From DASSUW01 sp963759375 (GTDB lineage Bacteria; Actinomycetota; Thermoleophilia; Solirubrobacterales; Solirubrobacteraceae), in NCBI GenBank assembly GCA_963759375.1, contig CAVWYY010000005.1, forward strand, positions 1 through 64,000: DNA of 64,000 nucleotides, read 5' to 3'. The notes beneath the pieces were generated by a model. The model did not search any database. It was not told the DNA's origin and worked only from the letters and a program-made list of their open reading frames with translations. The position numbers and the translations under genes are program-made. How positions within the stretch are numbered: the stretch's first letter is position 1; every line of letters starts with the position of its first letter. Below are positions 25,727-35,530 of the stretch, piece after piece.

Positions 25727-26124
25727 TGCGCATCGTCGCCGCCACGGCGATCGCTGCGGTCGCGGCCGTCGTCGCCAACCTCGTGCTGCGGGCGCTCGCC
25801 GTCGCGGTGCTCGACATCCCGCAGCCGGAGTTCGAGCCGCTGCAGGCACGCGCTGTCGCGGTCTCCACCGCGGGCGGCGTCGTCGCCGCGGGGGTGGTCT
25901 ACGCGATCGTCGAGCGGTTCGCGCGCGATCCCCGGCGCACGTTCATCATCGTCGCCGTCATCGCGCTCGTGCTGTCGCTGTGGGCGCCGATCTCGCTCGG
26001 CCTGGCCGACCCGCCCGAGAACCCCGGCACCGATGCCGGCTCGGTGGGCACGCTGATCGCCATGCACGTCCTTGCCGCGGCGATCAGCGTGCCCGTGCTG
26101 CTCCGAGTGCCTAGCCGCCGTTGA
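25726..26124 (+). CDS. DUF6069-like four-helix membrane protein
   Basis: 132 residues with four hydrophobic segments: ATAIAAVAAVVANLVLRALA, AVAVSTAGGVVAAGVVYAIV, FIIVAVIALVLSLWAPISLG and LIAMHVLAAAISVPVLLRV. The layout and the short 'RFARDPRRTF' loop match the DUF6069 group of small actinobacterial membrane proteins (recollection). Function unknown. Its 3' end overlaps the convergent secreted-protein gene by 14 bases. Confidence 0.7.
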   Translation: MRIVAATAIAAVAAVVANLVLRALAVAVLDIPQPEFEPLQARAVAVSTAGGVVAAGVVYAIVERFARDPRRTFIIVAVIALVLSLWAPISLGLADPPENPGTDAGSVGTLIAMHVLAAAISVPVLLRVPSRR

Positions 26125-26722
26125 AGGGCGCCACGAAGGGGTTCATGCTCGCGTAGAGCCCGTCCGGGTTCGGATACCAGAGCCACACGTGGAGCGTCAC
26201 GAGGTCCGGGTGCCAGAAGAAGAACTTCGAGCCGTTCGCGTTCTTCGGCTTGCAGTCAGCCTCCGATGACGCAGTATCGAACGTCCCGTCGTCGTAGTGA
26301 CAGGCCGCGGGGAACGAGCCGTACTTCGCGCCCGGCAGCGGCGGCTTCTTCGGCTTCGTGGGGAACACCCACTCCAGCGCGCCGAGCTGATACTTCCCGT
26401 CGTGCCGGCTGTACACGAGGATCGGCGGCTTCGTGACGTCGAAATTCGTGATGTCCGGGTTGAGGTAGTGCAGCCCCATGTTCTTCATGACCGGCGTGAT
26501 CTGCTTGTAGCCGGCCTTCTTGGCCTTGCGCAGGTCGAACGCGTACTTCGCCGTGGCCAACCGGGCCTTCGCGAGCTGGCGGACCAGTCCGCGGTCCGCT
26601 TTTCCCATGTGCATGCCGTGGTGGTCGACGGCAGGGGCGCCGCTGCTCGCGGCGACTCCCCAGATCGTGGAGGCGGCCAGCGCGGCGACGAGCGCGACGC
26701 GGACCGGGGTCTTGATGGTCAT
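26111..26722 (-). CDS. Exported protein of unknown function
   Basis: 203 residues. Signal peptide MTIKTPVRVALVAALAAS then TIWGVAASSGAPA. The mature domain starts with a helical part (QLAKARLATAKYAFDLRKAK) followed by MKNMGLHYLNPDI, PPILVYSRHDGKYQLGALEW and a C-terminal KFFFWHPDLVTLHVWLWYPN and LYASMNPFVAPFNGG. Aromatic-rich end and invariant-looking HVWLW and NP(D/S)G(L/M) motifs recur in a widespread family of exported proteins without known role (recollection). ATG 26722. Two free cysteines (ACHYDD, ADCKPK) could form a disulfide. Confidence 0.75.
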   Translation of the reverse strand: MTIKTPVRVALVAALAASTIWGVAASSGAPAVDHHGMHMGKADRGLVRQLAKARLATAKYAFDLRKAKKAGYKQITPVMKNMGLHYLNPDITNFDVTKPPILVYSRHDGKYQLGALEWVFPTKPKKPPLPGAKYGSFPAACHYDDGTFDTASSEADCKPKNANGSKFFFWHPDLVTLHVWLWYPNPDGLYASMNPFVAPFNGG

Positions 26723-26798
26723 TCGCCGACGCTATGGGCGGCCCGGCGCGGGAGCATCGGCACAACGGCCCATCTTCGCGCGGGGCTGTACCTATCTT

Positions 26799-26963
26799 TC
26801 AGGCGAACAGCACGATCACCAGCACGGCCACGATCACGACCACGCCGAGCAGCGCGTAGGCCGCCGCGGCCTGCCACTGGTTCTCCCAGTAGCCGGGCTT
26901 CGCGCGGTCGCGCGTGTGGCGGCCCTCGGGCGGCTCGCCGACCCAGTCGTCGTCGTCGGGCAT
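26799..26963 (-). CDS. Small single-helix membrane protein
   Basis: 54 residues: an acidic start MPDDDDWVGEPPEGRHTRD, then PGYWENQWQAAAAYALLGVV and a hydrophobic end VIVAVLVIVLFA. One C-terminal membrane helix with a cytoplasmic acidic head. Its ATG directly follows the stop of the acyl-CoA dehydrogenase (26964-26966), so it is probably the last gene of that transcript. Confidence 0.65.
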   Translation of the reverse strand: MPDDDDWVGEPPEGRHTRDRAKPGYWENQWQAAAAYALLGVVVIVAVLVIVLFA

Positions 26964-28199
26964 CTACCTGATCTGCCTACCCGAGATCGCCCGTGCGACC
27001 ACCAGCCGCTGGATCTCGGAGGTGCCCTCGAAGATCGTGTAGATCTTCGCGTCCCGGTGCATGCGCTCGACCGGGAACTCGCGCGTATAGCCGTTGCCGC
27101 CGAGGATCTGGATCGCCCTCTCGGTGGCCCACACCGCGACCTCGCCGGCCTTGAGCTTGGACATCGAGCCCTCGGCGTTGTCGAACGGGCGCCCGCTGCG
27201 CCCCATCCACGCCGCGCGCCACACCAGCAGGCGCGCCGCGTCGATCTCCATCTTCATGTCCGCGAGCGTGAACGCGATCGCCTGGTTGTCGATGATCGGG
27301 CGGCCGAACTGCTCGCGCTCGCCGGCGTAGCCCAGCGCGTACTCGTAGGCGGCGCGGGCGATGCCGATCGCCTGGGCGCCGACCGTCGGGCGAGTCGCCT
27401 CGAACGTCTGCATCGCCGCCTGGCGGCGCGACTCCCCGCCCTCGCGGGTGCGTGCGAGCCGCTCGTCGAGCTTCTCCTTGCCGCCGAGCAGGCACGAGCC
27501 GGGGACCCGGCAGTCGTCGAGATGCACGTCAGCCGTGTGCGACGCGCGCAGGCCGTGCTTCTTGACCTTCGCCCCCATGCTGAGGCCCGCCGTGCCGGGC
27601 GGGACGATGAACGCCGCCTGGCCGCGGGCGCCGAGCTCGCGGTCGACCGACGCGACGATCACATGCACGCCGGCGATGCCGCCGTTGGTGGCCCATGCCT
27701 TCTGGCCGTTGAGCACCCACTCGTCCTTGGCCTCGTCGTAGACCGCGCGCGTGCGCAGCGACGAGACATCGGACCCGGCGTCGGGCTCGGACACGCAGAA
27801 CGCCGCCACCGCGGGGTCCTCGGGGGTGCCGAAGCACTGCGGGATCCACTCGCCGGCCTGCTCGCCCGTGCCCTGCCCGAAGATCGCGGCGACGGCCAGC
27901 GACGTGCCCATGATCGCCATGCCGATCCCCGCGTCGCCCCAGAACAGCTCCTCGTTGACGATCGGCAGCATCAGGCCGCTCTCGTCGGCGTAGAACTGCG
28001 CCAGCGCCTCGAAGCCGTAGAGGCCGATCTTCTGCGCCTCGGCGATGATCGGCCACGGCGTCTCCTCGCGCTCGTCCCACTCCGCCGCGGCGGGGCGCAC
28101 GACCTGCTCGGCGAAGCCGTGCACCCAATCGCGGATGTCGCGCTGATCCTGGTTGAGCTCGAGCGAGAACGGAGTCTCGGACGCGGTGGCGGCTTCCAT
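26964..28199 (-). CDS. Acyl-CoA dehydrogenase
   Basis: 411-residue FAD enzyme that introduces the alpha-beta double bond in acyl-CoA. Signatures: AAFCVSEPDAGSDVSSLRTR (FAD-binding), LNGQKAWATNGGIAGVHVIV, GEREQFGRPIIDNQAIAF, ILGGNGYTREFPVERMHRD and the catalytic-base region YTIFEGTSEIQRLVVAR with Glu. Chain-length class cannot be told. It lies on the same strand as, and 600 bases beyond, the liv-ACS operon, and so may process acyl-CoAs made there. Confidence 0.95.
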   Translation of the reverse strand: MEAATASETPFSLELNQDQRDIRDWVHGFAEQVVRPAAAEWDEREETPWPIIAEAQKIGLYGFEALAQFYADESGLMLPIVNEELFWGDAGIGMAIMGTSLAVAAIFGQGTGEQAGEWIPQCFGTPEDPAVAAFCVSEPDAGSDVSSLRTRAVYDEAKDEWVLNGQKAWATNGGIAGVHVIVASVDRELGARGQAAFIVPPGTAGLSMGAKVKKHGLRASHTADVHLDDCRVPGSCLLGGKEKLDERLARTREGGESRRQAAMQTFEATRPTVGAQAIGIARAAYEYALGYAGEREQFGRPIIDNQAIAFTLADMKMEIDAARLLVWRAAWMGRSGRPFDNAEGSMSKLKAGEVAVWATERAIQILGGNGYTREFPVERMHRDAKIYTIFEGTSEIQRLVVARAISGRQIR

Positions 28200-28226
28200 G
28201 GGCCGCCAGCTTGGCAGCGCCGGCCG

Positions 28227-28742
28227 CTAGACGCGCCGCTCGGTGGTCGTGACGGGCTCCTCGGCACCCGGCCGATCGCGCGCGAAGCGCCCGTCGCGTT
28301 CGTCGTCGACCACGACGTCACGTTCCCGCTTGCGCCCGACCCGCGGCATCATCGCCAGCACCAGCAGCGCCACGGCCGCGGCACCCATCACCAGCTTCGT
28401 CGCGTTGTTGGTGGCCGCCACGCCGAAGACGTCGCTGCCGTCGACGATCGCGACCACGCAGGCGACGGCCATGACGAGGCCGACGAGCATCGCCGTCGTC
28501 TTGGCGCCCCAGTGCATCGGCGCGCTGATCAGCAGGAGCAGACCGGCGCCGGCGAAGCCGATCCACGTCCAGCCGTTGCCCTCGATGCCCAGGAACGTGC
28601 CGCCGGTCACGTCGCCGTCCGGCGCGTTGGTGGTGAAGTCCGTCGAGCCGAAGAGCAGCCCGAGGATGCCCCCGGCCAGCAGAACGGCTCCGATGATGCC
28701 GACCGGCCCCTTGGCCAGCGACACGCCCTTGGTGCGGTCCAT
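28227..28742 (-). CDS. DUF4383-like membrane protein
   Basis: 171 residues with four hydrophobic segments: GPVGIIGAVLLAGGILGLLF, GWTWIGFAGAGLLLLISAP, TTAMLVGLVMAVACVVAIV and LVMGAAAVALLVLAMMPRV, followed by a charged tail (GRKRERDVVVDDERDGRFAR). The pattern resembles DUF4383 proteins; function unknown. AGAAGGAG sits a few bases before ATG 28742. Confidence 0.7.
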   Translation of the reverse strand: MDRTKGVSLAKGPVGIIGAVLLAGGILGLLFGSTDFTTNAPDGDVTGGTFLGIEGNGWTWIGFAGAGLLLLISAPMHWGAKTTAMLVGLVMAVACVVAIVDGSDVFGVAATNNATKLVMGAAAVALLVLAMMPRVGRKRERDVVVDDERDGRFARDRPGAEEPVTTTERRV

Positions 28743-28806
28743 GGTGTGCTCCTTCTAGAAGTCTTTCTCCTCCTGTGATTCCCGTTCGCGGCCGTGAAGA
28801 TGCCTT

Positions 28807-30081
28807 CTAGATGTCGGCCTTCTGGAACTCGAACTGGTCGGCGGCTTCGGACTCGTACTGGTACTCGAGCTTGCCGAGCCCGAACGGCTTGTCCGGATCG
28901 ACCTCGTAGATGGTCGTCGTGCGCGGCGGGTTGCGCTCCGCGGCCGGCCCGTACTGGTAGTCGTCGGTCAGACCGTCGAAGCTGACGCTGCCGAGCTGCT
29001 CAGAGGCCTTCATCAGGCCCTCGTGCGACAGGTCGCCGAGCTCGACCGCCTTCTCGAGCAGCGCGGTCATCGCGATGCCCTGCTGGTATCCGAAGCCGAA
29101 GTAGTAGTCCGGCTCCTGGTCGGGCTTGTACTGCTTGACGTTGTCGACCATCGCGGTCATGCCCTCGACGCTGTTGTCGCCCCACTCGGTGCCCTCGGCG
29201 GCGATCCACGTGGTCTTCTGGAGGTACTCCGCCAGCGGCGAGGCGCCCAGCTCGTCGATCCACGTCGGCGACTGGCCGATCCAGCGCGGGGCGAAGCCGA
29301 GCTTGGCCGCGGTGCCCCAGATCGTGCCCGCGTCGGTGGGCGTGGCGACGAGGAACACGGCGTCGCACTTGGAGCGCTGGAGCCGCTGGATCTGGCCCGT
29401 CACGTCCTTGTCGCCGGCCTTGAAACGCTGGGTGTCGGCGACCTTGAAGCCGAGCTTCTCGGCGGCGAAGTCGACGCCCGCCTGCCCGGCCTCGCCGTAG
29501 GCGTCGTCCTGGATGAACGTGCAGATGTTCTTGCCCTTGCCGTCCGCCTGCTTGACGTAGTAGTCGAGCGCGTTGATGGCCTGCACCTGGTAGGGCCCGC
29601 CGACCGGCAGCAGGTTCTCCTCGCGCACCCACAGCGCGTCGAGCGACGCGGGCGCGGCGATCATGCCGTCGGTCCGCAGCTGCGGCAGCACGGCGAGCGT
29701 CGGTGCGGTCCCGAGCACCTGCGTGAACGCCACCACGTCGCCCTTGACCTTGTTGTACTGCTGGACCGTCTTGGGCGGCGAGTACTGCGTGTCCTCCTGG
29801 ACGAGCTCGACCTTGTACTTGCCGGCGATCCCACCCTTGGCGTTGACGGAGTCGAAGTAGACCTGGTTGCCGGCCGTCAGCGGGAGGCCGATCACCGCGA
29901 CCGGGCCGGTCAGCGGCGTGAGGACGCCGAGCTTGATCGTCGTGCCGTCGAACCCGGGGACCGACTTCAGCGACGCGGCCTCGCCGTCGTCGCCACCGCC
30001 GTCCCCGTCGTCGGCGGCACCTCCACAGCCGGCGACAAGCACCGCCAGCACCGCGACGAGCCACAGGATCCTCTTCGTCAT
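28807..30081 (-). CDS. Branched-chain amino acid-type ABC transporter substrate-binding lipoprotein
   Basis: About 424 residues. ATG 30081 has GGAGGAGGAACCG in front. The signal MTKRILWLVAVLAVLVAGCG ends in lipobox VAGC, followed by a Gly/Asp linker. The mature domain is a periplasmic-binding fold of the LivJ group: IKLGVLTPLTGPVAVIGLP, NAKGGIAGKYKVELVQEDTQ, ICTFIQDDAYGEAGQAGVDF and CDAVFLVATPTDAGTIW. Last gene of the livF-livG-ACS-livH-livM-livJ set. In this family substrates range from amino acids to aromatic and other carboxylates; the acyl-CoA synthetase within the operon favours a carboxylic acid (inference). Confidence 0.92.
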   Translation of the reverse strand: MTKRILWLVAVLAVLVAGCGGAADDGDGGGDDGEAASLKSVPGFDGTTIKLGVLTPLTGPVAVIGLPLTAGNQVYFDSVNAKGGIAGKYKVELVQEDTQYSPPKTVQQYNKVKGDVVAFTQVLGTAPTLAVLPQLRTDGMIAAPASLDALWVREENLLPVGGPYQVQAINALDYYVKQADGKGKNICTFIQDDAYGEAGQAGVDFAAEKLGFKVADTQRFKAGDKDVTGQIQRLQRSKCDAVFLVATPTDAGTIWGTAAKLGFAPRWIGQSPTWIDELGASPLAEYLQKTTWIAAEGTEWGDNSVEGMTAMVDNVKQYKPDQEPDYYFGFGYQQGIAMTALLEKAVELGDLSHEGLMKASEQLGSVSFDGLTDDYQYGPAAERNPPRTTTIYEVDPDKPFGLGKLEYQYESEAADQFEFQKADI

Positions 30082-30103
30082 CGGTTCCTCCTCCAGTGGA
30101 AGA

Positions 30104-31201
30104 TCAGTACGAGAACGGCCATGCCTTGAAGTAGGCCTTCGCACGCAGCCACATGGAGGCCAGCCCACGTGGCTCGAACATCAGGAACAGCACGATCAGC
30201 AGGCCGAAGATGGCCTGGTTGAGGGAGAAGACCGAGATGAAGCCGTCGTCGCCGGCGGTGGTCGCGACGCCGGGGATCGAGTCCGAGTAGTTCTCGATCA
30301 CCGCGGGGAGGCCGCCGAGGAACAGCGCGCCGAGCACGGCCCCGAAGACCGTCCCGACGCCGCCGACGATGATGATCGCGATGTACTGGATCGAGAGGAA
30401 CAGGTTCCACTCGTCCGGGGAGATGTACTGCTGGTAGGCGCCGTACAGCGCGCCGCCGACCGCCGCGAGCCCGCTCGAGACCGCGAACGCGGCGACCTTG
30501 TAGCGCCCGAGCTCGACGCCGATGATCTCGGCCGCCACGTCGCGATCGCGGATCGCTTGGATCGCCCGCCCGGGCCGCGTGCGGACGATGTTCTTGGCGA
30601 GCAGGGCGGCGATGCCGACGACGCCCCAGATCAGCCAGAACCAACCCTGCTCGCGGATGTACTCGTCGCCGAACAGGTTGACGGCGGCGAAGTCGATCGG
30701 CCCGAGCTTCGCATCGGCGTTGACCGACGTGCCGGAGTTGCCGCCGGTCACCGAGTCGAGGTTGCGGAACAGGTGCTCGCCGAGGAAGACGAGGCCGAGC
30801 GTGACGATCGCCAGGTAGTTGCCGCGCAGGCGCAGCGCGAACGGGCCGATCAGCGCGCCGACGGCGGCGCCGAGCAGCGCGGCCGCCGGCAGCCAGAGGA
30901 TCAGCGGCAGCCCGAGGTCGCCGCCCACCGCGGCCGCGGTGTAGGCGCCGGCGCCGATGAAGAACGCCTGCCCGAGCGAGACCTGGCCGGTGTAGCCCGT
31001 GAGCAGGTTGAGGCCGATCGCGCCGATCGCCGCGATCCCGGCGTAGTCGAGCACCGACAGCCAGAACGGGTCGACCAGGAACATCGGGACGAACAGCCAC
31101 AGCGCGATCAGCGCGACCAGCCCGGCCTTGGCGCCGCGCGTGCGGAACAGCTTCAGGTCGTCGGCGTACCGGCGCGTGAGGTTGGGGTGCGGACGCGCCA
31201 C
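30104..31201 (-). CDS. ABC transporter permease, LivM type
   Basis: 365 residues, about ten hydrophobic segments. Conserved family blocks: AAIGAIGLNLLTGYTGQVSL, GQAFFIGAGAYTAA, LRLRGNYLAIVTLGLVFLGE, RTRPGRAIQAIRDRDVAAEI (EAA-like coupling loop) and IIIVGGVGTVFGAVLGALF. Start GTG 31201 overlaps the livH stop by one base (TAGTG). Forms the membrane channel with LivH. Confidence 0.93.
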   Translation of the reverse strand: MARPHPNLTRRYADDLKLFRTRGAKAGLVALIALWLFVPMFLVDPFWLSVLDYAGIAAIGAIGLNLLTGYTGQVSLGQAFFIGAGAYTAAAVGGDLGLPLILWLPAAALLGAAVGALIGPFALRLRGNYLAIVTLGLVFLGEHLFRNLDSVTGGNSGTSVNADAKLGPIDFAAVNLFGDEYIREQGWFWLIWGVVGIAALLAKNIVRTRPGRAIQAIRDRDVAAEIIGVELGRYKVAAFAVSSGLAAVGGALYGAYQQYISPDEWNLFLSIQYIAIIIVGGVGTVFGAVLGALFLGGLPAVIENYSDSIPGVATTAGDDGFISVFSLNQAIFGLLIVLFLMFEPRGLASMWLRAKAYFKAWPFSY

Positions 31202-32097
31202 TAGACCCGCCGCACCTCCTTCGTGCCGAACAGCCCGTAGGGCCGCACGAGCAGGATCACGATCATCACCACGTACGGCATGACCGCGGCGAAGTTGTCG
31301 CCCAGCCAGGGCGCGATGTCCTGCTGGTAGCCGGCGGTCAGCGCCTGCGTGATGCCGATGATCATGCCGCCGGCCACCGCGCCGGCCGGCGAGTCCATGC
31401 CGCCGACGATCATCGCCGGGAACGCGACCAGCGCGATCGCGCCGATCGTCGGCGACAGGGCCGCGGGGCCGGACGCGAGCGTGACGCCGGCCAGCGCCGC
31501 CAGCCCGGCGGAGATCGCCCACGACACCGCGTACACGCGGCGGGCGCTGATGCCCTGGGCGAGCGCGGCCTCGGCGTCGATCGCCGTGGCCCGCATCGCC
31601 ACGCCGAGCGTCGAGAGCCGGAAGAACAGGAAGAAGCCGCCGAGGACCGCGGCGGCGATCCCCAGCGTCCACAGGTCCTTTGTGGCCATCACGATGTTGC
31701 CGGTGTCGACCGTGTTGACGCCCCACGGATCGGCGAGGTTGAGCGAGTCGAAGCCCCAGATCGCCGTGATCGCCTGCTCGATGATGAACAGCAGGCCGAT
31801 CGTGATCATGATCACCGCGAACACCGGCTCGCCGACCATCCGGCGCAGCACCACGCGCTCGAGGCCGGCGCCGAACGCCGAGGCGCACACCACCGCGAGG
31901 AACACGGCGAGCGCGAACGGCAGGTTCGCGCCGTTGGCGAACGCGTAGGTCAGGTAGGCGCCGAGCGCGACGAGGCCGCCCTGGGCGAAGTTGATGACCC
32001 CGGTGGCCCGGTAGATGATCACGAAGCCCAGCGCCACCAGCGCGTAGCGCGCGCCGAGCGCGGCGCCGTTGAACAGGAGCTGGAGGAATTCATCCAT
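31201..32097 (-). CDS. ABC transporter permease, LivH type
   Basis: 298 residues, about eight membrane segments: YALVALGFVIIYRATGVINF, AQGGLVALGAYLTYAFANGA, AVIMITIGLLFIIEQAITAI, LSTLGVAMRATAIDAEAALA (coupling loop) and FPAMIVGGMDSPAGAVAGGM. ATG 32097 lies inside the end of the acyl-CoA synthetase gene (8-base overlap), showing translational coupling. Confidence 0.93.
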   Translation of the reverse strand: MDEFLQLLFNGAALGARYALVALGFVIIYRATGVINFAQGGLVALGAYLTYAFANGANLPFALAVFLAVVCASAFGAGLERVVLRRMVGEPVFAVIMITIGLLFIIEQAITAIWGFDSLNLADPWGVNTVDTGNIVMATKDLWTLGIAAAVLGGFFLFFRLSTLGVAMRATAIDAEAALAQGISARRVYAVSWAISAGLAALAGVTLASGPAALSPTIGAIALVAFPAMIVGGMDSPAGAVAGGMIIGITQALTAGYQQDIAPWLGDNFAAVMPYVVMIVILLVRPYGLFGTKEVRRV

Positions 32098-33866
32098 AGA
32101 GCGCCTCGATCTCGCGTTCGAACCGCTGCTCGAGCGCGCGCCGCTTGACCTTCAGCGTCGCGGTCAGCTCGCCGTCCTCGTGGTCGAGCTCCTTCTCGAG
32201 CAGCGCGAAGCGCTTGATCGGTCTCGGGCCGCGCCAGCTCCTGGTTGACCTGCTCGACCCAGCCGGCCACCAGTTCGCGCACCTCGGTCTTGCGCGACAG
32301 GTCGCCGTAAGTGGTGAAGGCGAGCCCGCGGCGAGCCGCCCAGTCGCCGACCGTGTCGGCCTCGATCCCGATCAGCGCGACGAGGTAGGAGCGCCGGTCG
32401 CCGACCACCATCGCCTCGCGCACGTAGGGCGAGACCTTCAGGCGGTTCTCGATCTCGGACGGCGAGACGTTCTTGCCGCCCGCCGTGATGATGATGTCCT
32501 TCTTGCGGTCGGTGATCGTCAGGTGGCCGTGCTCGTCGATCACGCCGACGTCGCCGGTGTGCAGCCAGCCCTCGGCGTCGACCGCCGCGGCCGTCGCCTC
32601 CGGGTCCTTGAGGTAGCCGGCGAACACGGCGGGGGAGCGCGTGAGGATCTCGCCGTCGTCCGAGATCCGCAGCTCGACGCCGGCGAGCGGCCGGCCCACG
32701 GTGCCGATCCGCACGTCGTCGGCGGGCATCAGCGTGCACACGGCGGCGTTCTCGGTCTGGCCGTAGATCTCGTAGACCGGGACGCCGAGCGCCCAGAAGA
32801 ACTCGAGCACCTGCGGGGCGACCGGCGCGGCGCCGCAGATCCCGCGCTCGACGCGGCCGAGGCCGAGCTTGTCGCGCAGCGAGCGGAAGGCGATGAGGTG
32901 GCAGACCGCGGCAGTGACGCGGTCGGCCGGGCCGAGCGCTCCCTGCATGCGCTTCGGGGCCAGGCGGCGGCCGCGGCGCACCGCCGCCTTGTAGGCCGCG
33001 CGCTTGAGCGGCGACGCGTCTGCCATGCGGATCTCGACGGTCGCCAGCATCTTCTCCCACACGCGCGGGACGGCAGCGAACAGCGTCGGCTGCACGTCGC
33101 GCAGGTCCTGCGCGAACGATTCCCCGCCCTCGCCGAAGTTGACGACGTAGCCGGTGCCGAGGCCGTTGATCACCGAGCTCAGCCGCTCGGCGACGTGGCA
33201 CAGCGGCAGGTAGGAGAGCACCTCCTCGTCGGGCGTGGTGCCGAACGCCTCGCGGAAGCGCTCGGCGGCCCACGTGAGGTTGGCGTGGGTGAGCATCGCG
33301 CCCTTGGGGCGGCCGGTCGTGCCCGACGTGTAGACGATCAGCGCGACCGCGTCGGGCTCGATCGCGTCGGCGCTGCGCGCGTAGTCGTCGAGGGTCCCTT
33401 CGGCCGCGAGATCGTCCCAGGTGGTCAGCATCGGGTCGTCGAGCTCGCGGACGTTGCGCGGGTCGATCAGCACGATCCTGCGGAGCGCCGGGAGGTTGTC
33501 CCGGACCTCCAGGGCCTTGTCGAGCTGCTCCTCGTCCTCGGCGACGAGCACCACCGACTCGGAGTGGGCGAGCAGGTACCCGACCTCCGCGGCCGGGCTG
33601 GTCGGATACACGCCGACCGTGGTCGCCCCGATGCCCTGCACCGCGAGGTCGGCGATCACCCACTCGGGCCGGTTCTCGCCGTGGATGGCGACGGCGTCGC
33701 CGGGCTGGACGCCGAGCTGCCGCAGCCCGTGGGCGACGCGGGCCACGCGCTCGGCGTAGCCGGCCCAGGTGATCTCCTCCCAGCGGCCGCGGCGTTTGAC
33801 GCGCATGGCGGTGTCGTCCGGGCGCTTGCGGGCGTGGGCGAGCAGGAGCGCGGGCAGCGAGCTCAC
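32090..33866 (-). CDS. AMP-forming acyl-CoA synthetase within the ABC operon (one frameshift)
   Basis: About 592 residues, long-chain fatty acid/aryl acid-CoA ligase type. AMP-binding motif VALIVYTSGTTGRPKGAMLT (A3), VYEIYGQTENAAVC (A5), GWLHTGDVGVIDEHGHLTIT (A7), DRKKDIIITAGGKNVSPSEI (A8). The frame breaks near 32220; removing one base restores ETIKRFALLEKELDHEDGEL, TATLKVKRRALEQRFEREIE and ALYG, the usual end of these enzymes. Start GTG 33866 overlaps the livG stop (GTGA). It converts the imported acid to its CoA thioester with ATP; being inserted between the ATPase and permease genes, it probably traps the imported substrate. Confidence 0.92.
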
Positions 33867-34629
33867 GCGCCGGCCCCCAGGTAGGCCTCGACCACGGCGG
33901 GCTCGTTCTGCACCTCGACGGGGGCGCCCATGGCCAGCGGCGTGCCGAAGTCGAGCGCCAGCACGCGGTCGGCCAGGTCCATCACCAGCCGCATCTCGTG
34001 CTCGACGAGGATCACCGCGAGGTCGAGCCGCTCGCGTACCTCGATCAGGTAGCGCGCCATGTCCTCGGTCTCCTCGAGGTTCATGCCCGCGACCGGCTCG
34101 TCGAGCAGCAGCAGCCGCGGCTCCATGGCCAGCGCGCGGCCGAGCTCGAGGCGCTTCTGCAGCCCGTACGGCAGCAGGCCGGCGGGCGTGTGCCGGTGCG
34201 GCTCGAGCTCGAGCAGCTCGACCACCTCCTCCACCGCGGCGCGGCCGGCGATCTCCTCGCGCCGCGCGCGGCCGAACCACAGGGCTCCGGTGATGAAGCC
34301 GGTCCGCATCAGGTGATGGCGGCCGAGCATCAGGTTGTCGATCACCGACAGGTGGGTGAACAGCCCGAGGTTCTGGAACGTGCGCGCCACGCCCATGCGC
34401 GCGACGGCCGGCGGCGCGCGGCCGACCAGCTCCTCACCAGCGAGCAGGATCGAGCCCTGCTGCGGCCGGTAGACGCCGTTGATGCAGTTGAAGATCGACG
34501 TCTTGCCGGCGCCGTTGGGACCGATGACCGCGAACAGCTCGCCGGGCTGCACGTCGAAGCTCACCCCGTTGAGGGCGGTGACGCCGCCGAAGCGCAGCGT
34601 CACGTCGCGCACGTCGAGCAGCGGCCCGG

Positions 34630-34642
<13 letters not shown>
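33863..34642 (-). CDS. ABC transporter ATP-binding protein, LivG type
   Basis: 259 residues. Walker A VIGPNGAGKTSIFNCINGVY, LivG-type insertion RTFQNLGLFTHLSVIDNLML, degenerate signature LPYGLQKRLELGRALA (no SGG), Walker B LLLLDEPVAGMNLEET, switch VILVEHEM. The signature 'YGLQKRLE' is normal for LivG proteins. The start overlaps the livF end by 13 bases. Confidence 0.94.
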
Positions 34643-35409
<767 letters not shown>

Positions 35410-35496
35410 GGCAAGAATCGAGCCGTCCGCAGGCGGATCCGGCTCGAGCGTGGTGCCCCGGGCTCTCCGCGTGGACTCCGTCGCTCCTCCCCGAGC

Positions 35497-35513
35497 GCGA
35501 TGTTACACATCGC
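35497..35513 (-). promoter_or_regulatory. Perfect palindrome upstream of the liv-ACS operon
   Basis: GCGATGTTACACATCGC: 7-base arms around TAC. It lies about 90 bases upstream of livF and just past the end of the preceding gene, where the operon promoter should be. Size and symmetry suit a TetR- or GntR-type regulator; the regulator itself is not in the window. Confidence 0.45.
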
Positions 35514-35530
35514 ACAGGCGTTACGTTTCG

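Noticed and set aside
26520..28778. 752-codon plus-strand frame over the acyl-CoA dehydrogenase region
   Set aside because: Shadow of the clear acyl-CoA dehydrogenase, membrane-protein and secreted-protein genes on the other strand.
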